Positions 57,826 to 64,000 of a stretch of 64,000 bases of DNA are shown one piece after another. Under the pieces are notes generated by a model. It was not told the DNA's origin and searched no databases. It saw only the letters and a list, made by a program, of their open reading frames with translations. Source of the DNA: Trichostrongylus colubriformis (lineage: Eukaryota > Nematoda > Chromadorea > Rhabditida > Trichostrongylidae); NCBI GenBank assembly GCA_963978905.1, contig OZ022256.1, forward strand, positions 34,001,426 to 34,065,425, in the 5' to 3' direction. A program made the translations under genes and the position numbers. Each line of letters opens with the position of its first letter. Position 1 is the stretch's first letter.

Positions 57826-59019
57826 AATGCATACCAACCTTGCACGCGCAAATCACAGCATGCACACACGCAAGAGGTGGAGAAACGGAATAAAAGGGGG
57901 ACCTAATGGAAGTTTAAATATCACACTCCTGAGTGCACATCGTAATTGTAATCCGATACCATATCATTAGTAACGTTTGGTATAAGTCTTGAAGGAAAGT
58001 AGTCAATTGCTCTGTTTATTTCGTGTGTCCAGTTGTAGTTTGGCTCGAAAATGGACGTGGTTTTTTTTGTGAACCAGTTTGGAAGGAAGGTAGATGAGTC
58101 ATCCCTATTTGAACGCACTAGTCCAAACCAAACCCATACATTGAACTTCGTATTTGTTCTGCAGCACATTTTGAGATTCGAGTGGATAAAATTAAATGTT
58201 TTCATGATTCGCAGCATCAGGTGTAAGGGAAGTTTTGGCCGGTCTCTTGCATTTTTACCTTCGGGAAGCTATATTTTGGCACAGAGTGCATCTTTTCCCA
58301 TGTGAGAACCATTCGATTCGTTACACTTTTGCCAACATTATGCATAATTGCTAACCTCATTTTGATATAAGTCTGATTACTTATATCGCGCGACATCATT
58401 AAAGCTCGACTCCAAATCATCATGCTTTCTGAAGATTCTGCTATTGAGGAGCTTTCCACATTTGGGAGAGTGGGGTCAGATAGATCGAGTAATTATGAAG
58501 GACGACGAGTAGGTGCTCTAGCTTGCAACTCATTGCCTAGGCGCAAAACCGGTCCGATCTCTCTCTCTACAACCCAATTGTAAGGGCTACTTGAGGTGAT
58601 TTGTAAGCACTGTATCTATTTTAATCGTTAAGACTAATTTCGATAGAATACGGCGAGGTACTTTCACTAGCTACAGAAGGCCTTGATGATTGCTTAAATG
58701 AGTAAATAGGTACGCCTACGACCAGTTCGTGCTCATTTTGGGTATGGAGAGGGTGGCAGTGGTGAGGAAAAGTGGACTCGACTTGAACAATGAAATCATT
58801 GCCTTTCATCCCATTCAAAATATTCATCGTCAACGATATCGAGGTGTTTGTTACACGAGGTCACCACCTTTGTGGGCTAGGTAGCTGTACAAAGTAATAC
58901 CTTGGTGTCTAAGCGTTTTACGTGAAAGAGAGGGCGCGTTATATCCCACTCGGACTAATATTAGCCTTATTGACCTAAGTAAAGTAATCATCGAGTGGAG
59001 GTTGTGTAGCGGCAGATGC

Positions 59020-59265
59020 CGCGCACCCACCGTCATGAAGCGGGGACTCCCGCATCAACACACAGTCACGCCATCCAAGCTTTCTATCCCTCCGTGGTAG
59101 GTGAATTGGTACCAGTCTCGTCTGGGATGATACAAGCACTCATCGCCATTGCAAGTCGTTGTATAGGCCGGATCACATTCATTTGCCACCACGATTCTGA
59201 ATGGAACTAGTACGCGCAGGGCATCCCATAGAAGGATTAATGCTGAAAATCCTACTCTTTATTCT
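59020..59265 (+). repeat. Dispersed repeat, family R, copy 2
   Basis: Same block order as 36195-36450 (see that entry), same orientation; lacks the C run. The tail gattaatgctgaaaatcc corresponds to gattaatgccgaaaattt in copy 1. Confidence 0.6.
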
Positions 59266-59961
59266 TAAGTAAAGTAATCGTTTCTGCTTCTCGAACTTCC
59301 TTTATGAGTCCCACGACTTTGCACATTATACCCTCTTATTTTGTTGTGCTCTTCCAAAGGCTACGTTCAAATATTAAAGTCGTGTTCGAGTGGAGATAGC
59401 AAAGAATATGAACGAGCGTCTGGTTGCACTTTCAAATTTCCGGGATCATCTTTCTTCCTCGTTCCCCGGTGGTGAAACGTCAGTTTCTTCACCTGGGAAG
59501 AATTGCATCATCGCATCTGACAATGAGGTCGCTGGTTGCCAGCAAAAGTTTCTAGTTAGAAAAGCCTAAGTATGAACAGTCTTTTCGTTATAATGACGCA
59601 AACAATAGCCGATACTCGAATTCAACGGAATCTGATGAATGGTTTTTAAGCAGCAGATTTATTAAGAGTATTTTGTATCTGCTGGCTTGACGTGAGCTCC
59701 AGTTTGCGATCACAAACCCAAACATTGACTCATGGTTTTCACGCGTTTACTTGTTGGAACTTTGTCTTGTTTTCAGGAAGTGTGGTCGAGCGCTTTTTGT
59801 ATATTTGTCAGTGGCGTTGTTCTCTGAATTATAATTTTCTCGCTTGATTACAGTTTAAAGAAAAAATCCCTGGCGTACATTCGAGTTGGGTCATGAAGAC
59901 CATCAGCGAAACTATTGGGAAAGCTGCTGTTCAAAATGAGGGTTCAGCATAGGGGGTGGAT

Positions 59962-60386
59962 TAAATAAAGGATTCGTGTACGGAAAGATGCGTTTTCCTA
60001 TTACTCGTATATTTATGTTGTACTTTTTTTTGATAAGGGCAGCATGCAAAGTTTCACGCAAAAAAGTTAGTCCGACAAAAATACAGCTCCTCAAAGTGGC
60101 GGTTGAGGGGCGGGCCTCGCAAGTGCCTTGTGTTGTCATGCGCCGCGGTGGGAGACGGAGAGTGGGACTGTTCACATAAGTCTCTGTTCTCACGATGCGT
60201 ATTCACTTCGGCGGACGGTGAGGCGGGCTTTTATCAAGCCCAGCCCTTGGTGCTTACTTGGAAGAGTCGTGTCTTTACCGGATTCTCTTTTTTGCGTGAG
60301 ATATTGTATGCGGCCTTCATTAAACAAATAAAATATAAATATATGGGTAACGGAAAAACTCATTTTTCCGAGCACGATCCTTTAAT
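59962..60386. mobile_element. Foldback MITE, family F, copy B
   Basis: The left arm aaataaaggattcgtgtacg, then tatatttatgttgta, gcatgcaaagtttcacgcaa, is matched by inverted ttttttgcgtgaga, tgcggccttcat, tataaatatatgggtaac and gagcacgatcctttaat. The inner GC-rich pair is more diverged than in copies A and C. Confidence 0.75.
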
Positions 60387-60689
60387 CACGAAATCAAACG
60401 ATTCACTTTTTTGCAACCCATTTGTAGTTGTATTAGGTAGGACAGTAGATTTCCTTTGTGCACCTTGACTACTTCCACGTGATTCCTCCGTAGCATCTCC
60501 TATGGCTTTTCGGGTTATTCAAAAACTGTTCCATGGACCGAAAACCTACTCTTATTTTACGCTGAAAACCTTAGGAAGATCTGTAGAGGGATCGCCGTTC
60601 TAGCCGTTATTTGAAACCCCGGAAAACCATGATTTCTGGCCGACGGCACCAGATGCTTCGAAACGTATGGGGAATGTGGTGCTACACTC

Positions 60690-60800
60690 CGCACAAAAAA
60701 GCATATATTCACAAAAACCTCTCTGGAAAGAAGGGGCTCCTTTTTCCTTCTAGGCTTTGGTGAAAATAGGCTCCCACTGGGATACCCCCACCCCTCTTTC
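60690..60800. repeat. Possible diverged relative of the G/C-run-ended repeat
   Basis: ctcctttttccttctaggct, then ggtgaaaatag and cccactgggatacccccacc resemble the right half of the 7963-8147 repeat (ctccctttaagc, ggtaaaaataatg, tagtgggatgccccc). The left half is not recognisable. Confidence 0.35.
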
Positions 60801-60939
60801 AAAGGGTGGAGGATCTTTCCAAAAGTTATGCTGCCAAGACGCCGGATACTTTTTGACCGACTAAAATGTTAATTTGCATTGGAATCACGGGTTTCCATTT
60901 CTCTTCGAATATATACGCTCGCATTTATTGGAGTACATC

Positions 60940-61115
60940 TTGAGGTCGCAGTAAGACTCCGCGACTTAGCGATTTGGCGATTCTGCGGTTTTGCAGTGTC
61001 GCGGCCGACACTCGAAGTTGAGGCATTGCACAATCTCAGTGTCGTAGTATCACGTGCGAAAGTGCAACACTGCTAAAACGTAAAATCGCGAACTCAGACG
61101 GTGGCCTAGCATAAA
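60940..61115. repeat. CGATTTTGC-type self-complementary repeat, copy 4
   Basis: gaggtcgcagtaagactccg, cgatttggcgattctgcggt, gcagtgtcgcggccgacact, cgaagttgaggcattg and gtaaaatcgcgaactcagac align with 46560-46745 in order. Confidence 0.7.
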
Positions 61116-61228
61116 CGATTGCGATGGTGAAGTGTAAAACATTGAATGGAAACAAAAACAAGGCTGTCCAGGCAATTTTTCAGGTGGTTAGATATTTCAC
61201 TGTTCCCATTTCTAGCTGTCAATAATCT

Positions 61229-61609
61229 ATTGTATTTGTCTAATGTGGGCCGCGTGCAAAGTTTCACGCGAAAAAATATGAATCCGGCCTAGATACAGCA
61301 CCACAAAGTCTCGGCCGGGTGGTCGGAGCCTCCGAGCAAGTGCCCACCCCGTCGGCCGCCGCAGCCGGAAACACATGGTAGGCACAGAAAGTTACATAAA
61401 CAATCCCACTCTTCTTCCCCAACCGCGTCGGACGACGGGACGGGGCTTTTCGTGGGCCCGCCCACCCGGCCGAGTATTGGGGGAGGTGTATCTTAGCCGA
61501 GTTCCCACATTTTCGCGTGAGACTTCGCATGGGGCCCTTATTAGGCGAACACAACATAAATTTATGGGTAACAAAGAAGCTCATTTTCTCGTGGACGATT
61601 CCTTTAAAT
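61229..61609. mobile_element. Foldback MITE, family F, copy C (left end truncated)
   Basis: Starts inside the left arm at tgtatttgtctaatgtgggc. It keeps gcgtgcaaagtttcacgcga, the GC-rich inner pair (tctcggccgggtggtcggag with its inverse) and the complete right end ctcattttctcgtggacgat-tccttt. About 50 bp of the outer left arm are missing, so it can no longer be mobilised. Confidence 0.8.
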
Positions 61610-62011
61610 ATATATGGCTAATAGATTGATTGCGAGAAGCCCATGTGCATGTAGATAGTGGCCAGATGATCTGGTGCCGAGCGATCATTCACTTCATGGA
61701 AGGTTTGATTGGCCTAAAAGAAGTCCTTTCGGTTATTTCGTCCTCAACCATAAGACGGCCGCGGCGCCACTACCCAGTACACTTCTTGCGTAGATGAAAG
61801 TTGCTTGTCATTTTAATAAGATTACATCATCGCAACGATTGTCGGAGAGCAGCTGTGAGATAATTTGTCCTTCTTTTTTCATGGTTGTGATAAATAAATC
61901 CATTTTTATTTTAATGAGTTTTTGAAATTTTGTTTTTGAAGGCTCATCAATTTTCAGTGGCGAAAATATGAACAATTGTCGGTCAGTCGCTCCCAGTAGT
62001 GACTTTTTCAG

Positions 62012-62183
62012 GAGCAACGGTCGATTGGGCCTCCATATCGACTCCTCCGCGATTCATTCATGAACCAAATGGACCAGTACTTTACTACAAAGTAGAAAAG
62101 CATGGAACAGAGCAAAGCAAGACGCCTGACAATCTTTTTCACATTACTATTCGATGTATAGCTGAGGGTAACCCGACACCATC
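62012..62183 (+). CDS. Ig-superfamily protein, exon 2 (first half of an immunoglobulin domain)
   Basis: 172-bp exon between acceptor tttttcag (ending 62011) and donor GTGAGT (62184). It codes ATVDWASISTPPRFIHEPNG, then PVLYYKVEKHGTEQ and DNLFHITIRCIAEGNPTPS. PPRFIHEP is the usual first strand and ITIRCIAEGNPTPS the B-C strand region with the first disulphide Cys and the G-N-P-x-P motif. The expected Y-x-W and second Cys must lie in the next exon, beyond this window or unrecognised. The C-x-A-x-GNP-x-P style is common in neural cell-adhesion proteins of the contactin and L1/neurofascin type, so an extracellular adhesion or guidance role is plausible. I cannot fix the orthologue (a C. elegans RIG-type protein is one candidate). 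Upstream partner is the signal-peptide exon at 54630. Confidence 0.75.
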
Positions 62184-64000
62184 GTGAGTTATAGTTTCAT
62201 TCTCCCAGATACATTGCGAATTTTTTGGGAAAAAGGCGTCGAGTACTATTGAGTTTTTGAAGAGTACTTGGAGGTTCTTATAATTCGCTAGGAACTCACT
62301 GAAGATTGCCAGCAAGTCCTACTGGATTCATGAGATGCTTTAATCCAGGTCAAGCAGTTCATAAGGCAATGTGTATGCGTTGCCTCATTTGCCAGTATTG
62401 CATCGTGAGAGCTTATACGCGTCAGTAGTAAAAACTGTGACGTGTTTCTACCGTTCGCTTGGGATGGCTAGTGATTCAGGTCGCTGTCAAAATTCTTTTT
62501 CGTGTGATCCGCCATCACGCTTCATCCCAGGCCTCTGAAATGGTTCAAGCAACAAGAAATTGGAAAAACAATTCAATAGTGGGACTATCTGGTCCTCGTG
62601 CACAAATACGTTGTGCCCGAAACAGTTCATGCGTGATTGGAAATCTTGTTTACAGGTGTTCCGCCCGTGGTCTTTTCATAGTAGGGCCATAATTTGTCAT
62701 CTTGGTTCAAGTTTCAATCTGAGATCACTGAAAATATGTTTTTTTTTTGTGGTCACTTGATTCAGGATTTTGATTACTATGGAGAACAGCTTAACCAAAT
62801 TCTGGCTTAAAGGCACTTTCCTATTCACCCTGCCGCAGCCGATAGACCTCCGGGAACATGTCGAGACTGTACCATTTGAGCGGCCCCACCCGGCACTGGG
62901 CGAAGCTTTTTCCAAAGTGGCGTCCGCGTGGGCTTGTGTTTCTGCGATAAGATAAGATAAATGAGAAATTCCAGTGGTCAATGGAGCGTTCACTTGGGGA
63001 AACAGGTTATATCTCAAGGCTCCTCATGACACAATCCAACGCGAACTGATTCAAAGGCTCCTTCCCACGCGGTAATCTCGTACAAGGCCATATGTCAGGA
63101 GGCCTCATTTTTGTCATTGTGAAGGGATTTTCCATCTTGGTGTATTCTTTAGCACCCCTAATTTCATAATTCTTTTAACCCACTCAAGATAATCGCGGGA
63201 AGTGCCTTTAAATTGTTTCTTCTCTTGAACGCAATAGTGTATAACCTTGAAATCTATGTGTTCGCTTACGCGGTAGTTTTGGCCTAACAATGGGCGTAGC
63301 ACGTATAGCTGTTTGGATAATCTAACAACGTCTCAATGTCCCACATATTCGACAAAGCGTGATGAAAATATGCAGCGTCCTTGTCAATGTGTTTTTGAAA
63401 GAAAACTGTTGATACGTTAACCTCGAAAAATGGCAGCTGTGAAGGGATCGAAGGTAGAATAATATGTAAATATGCGCCCTATTCTGGTGGAGCTTACGTT
63501 ATTGCATTTGTTCTTTCTTGGATATGAGATGTGAAAGGGAATTCCGCATCAACGAAAGGTACCGGGAGGGGTAAGGAGAGAGTAAGAACTGGGTTACACA
63601 TTCTCTGAAACCAAACCTTGGCCGCGGCTAACTTAGCCTCTCTCTGCAGTCTTCACTCGATTAGTGACGCAGAAGGGTGCGAAAGGCGGGGGGGGGGGGG
63701 GGGGGGGGGAAGGGGGGGATTTTCATGGCCCTATTTCTTAAGTTTTTCCACGTGTTATTTCGTTCTTTCACTACTGTTACACTGCTACACTCCTGAACAC
63801 CGCTAATTTCATATCCCACAATGTGCCAAATTTTCCCTCCCCGGTGCTTTTGAGCATTCTTATTCAAAACAGTTTTGAAGCAGTTAAGTGGTGCCAGTTA
63901 CAACTGAAGATTAATGCTTCCTGTGAGCTCCTAAATAAGCTTTCTTATTGAAGGTATCATTGGACAAAGGATGAGAAACCGTTCAACGTTGCCATGTACC
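62184..64000 (+). other. Beginning of intron 2 of the Ig gene; contains a 22-base G run
   Basis: No continuation of the Ig domain (Y-x-W, second Cys) is found up to the window end. Acceptor-like attcag sites at 62475 and 62769 are not followed by plausible domain sequence. A homopolymer of 22 G at 63688-63709 followed by AA and 7 G is the only structural feature. Confidence 0.45.
63688..63718 (+). repeat. G homopolymer (22 G, then AA, then 7 G)
   Basis: Directly visible. Likely unstable and hard to sequence; could adopt a G-quadruplex. Confidence 0.95.

Larger units (their letters stand above)
54688..62011 (+). other. Intron 1 of the Ig gene, packed with repeat insertions
   Basis: Donor GTTAGT at 54688, acceptor gactttttcag ending at 62011. 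Within it lie the 55927-56700 TIR element, repeat R (59020-59265), two family F foldbacks (59962-60386, 61229-61609) and a CGATTTTGC-type repeat (60940-61115). The remaining open frames, including 57535-57825, carry no domain I recognise. An alternative first exon or regulatory element could lie here but none is supported. Confidence 0.5.

Overview
This is eukaryotic nuclear DNA from an animal, most likely a parasitic clade V (strongylid, hookworm-like) nematode. The grounds are short introns with T-rich 3' splice sites, a start codon placed 12 bases after a T-rich acceptor as in trans-spliced nematode genes, very long repeat-filled introns, and the mix of mariner, Merlin, MULE and RTE remnants. 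The species call is inference. There are no operons, bacterial genes, tRNA genes or CRISPR arrays that I can support.

Only one host gene is convincingly visible. On the + strand a signal-peptide exon (54630-54687) joins in matching phase, across a 7.3 kb intron, to an exon coding the first half of an immunoglobulin domain (62012-62183). The gene runs out of the window to the right. Its first intron carries at least four transposon-like insertions. The 47-54.6 kb stretch is probably its 5' flank.

The rest is a graveyard of mobile elements. From left to right: a decayed intron-containing MULE transposase (2.2-3.5 kb); an RTE LINE fragment (5.7-6.1 kb, minus); a C/G-run-ended small repeat (7.96-8.15 kb); dispersed repeats (8.9-9.3 kb); a decayed LTR-retrotransposon gag (10.3-11.2 kb); a mariner with perfect 28-bp ends and TA duplications (11803-12653); a repeat with a conserved but unrecognised reading frame (12.66-13.24 kb; further copies at 32.6 and 38.2 kb); a Merlin-type element (13.78-15.25 kb); an RTE LINE whose 5' part is inverted against its 3' part (15.25-16.83 kb); a degenerate 145-bp tandem array (17.1-17.6 kb); a foldback MITE (19.4 kb); two TIR elements abutting at a TATA (20.7-23.0 kb), the second a 1.39-kb near-perfect palindrome; further small TIR/foldback elements at 25.0, 27.5 and 28.7 kb; a 0.68-kb foldback built from the 3' end of a mariner (44.7-45.4 kb); and a TIR element filled with 88-bp GATCGCG-rich tandem repeats (45.66-45.99 kb).

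The most distinctive signal is the abundance of long self-complementary sequence. The 21652-23041 palindrome is hierarchical: each arm carries four spaced copies of a short TAGAGC/GCTCTA hairpin. Any read-through transcript would fold into hundreds of base pairs of dsRNA, so these loci are candidates for small-RNA production. That role is inference only. Large stretches between the listed elements show nothing I can name.
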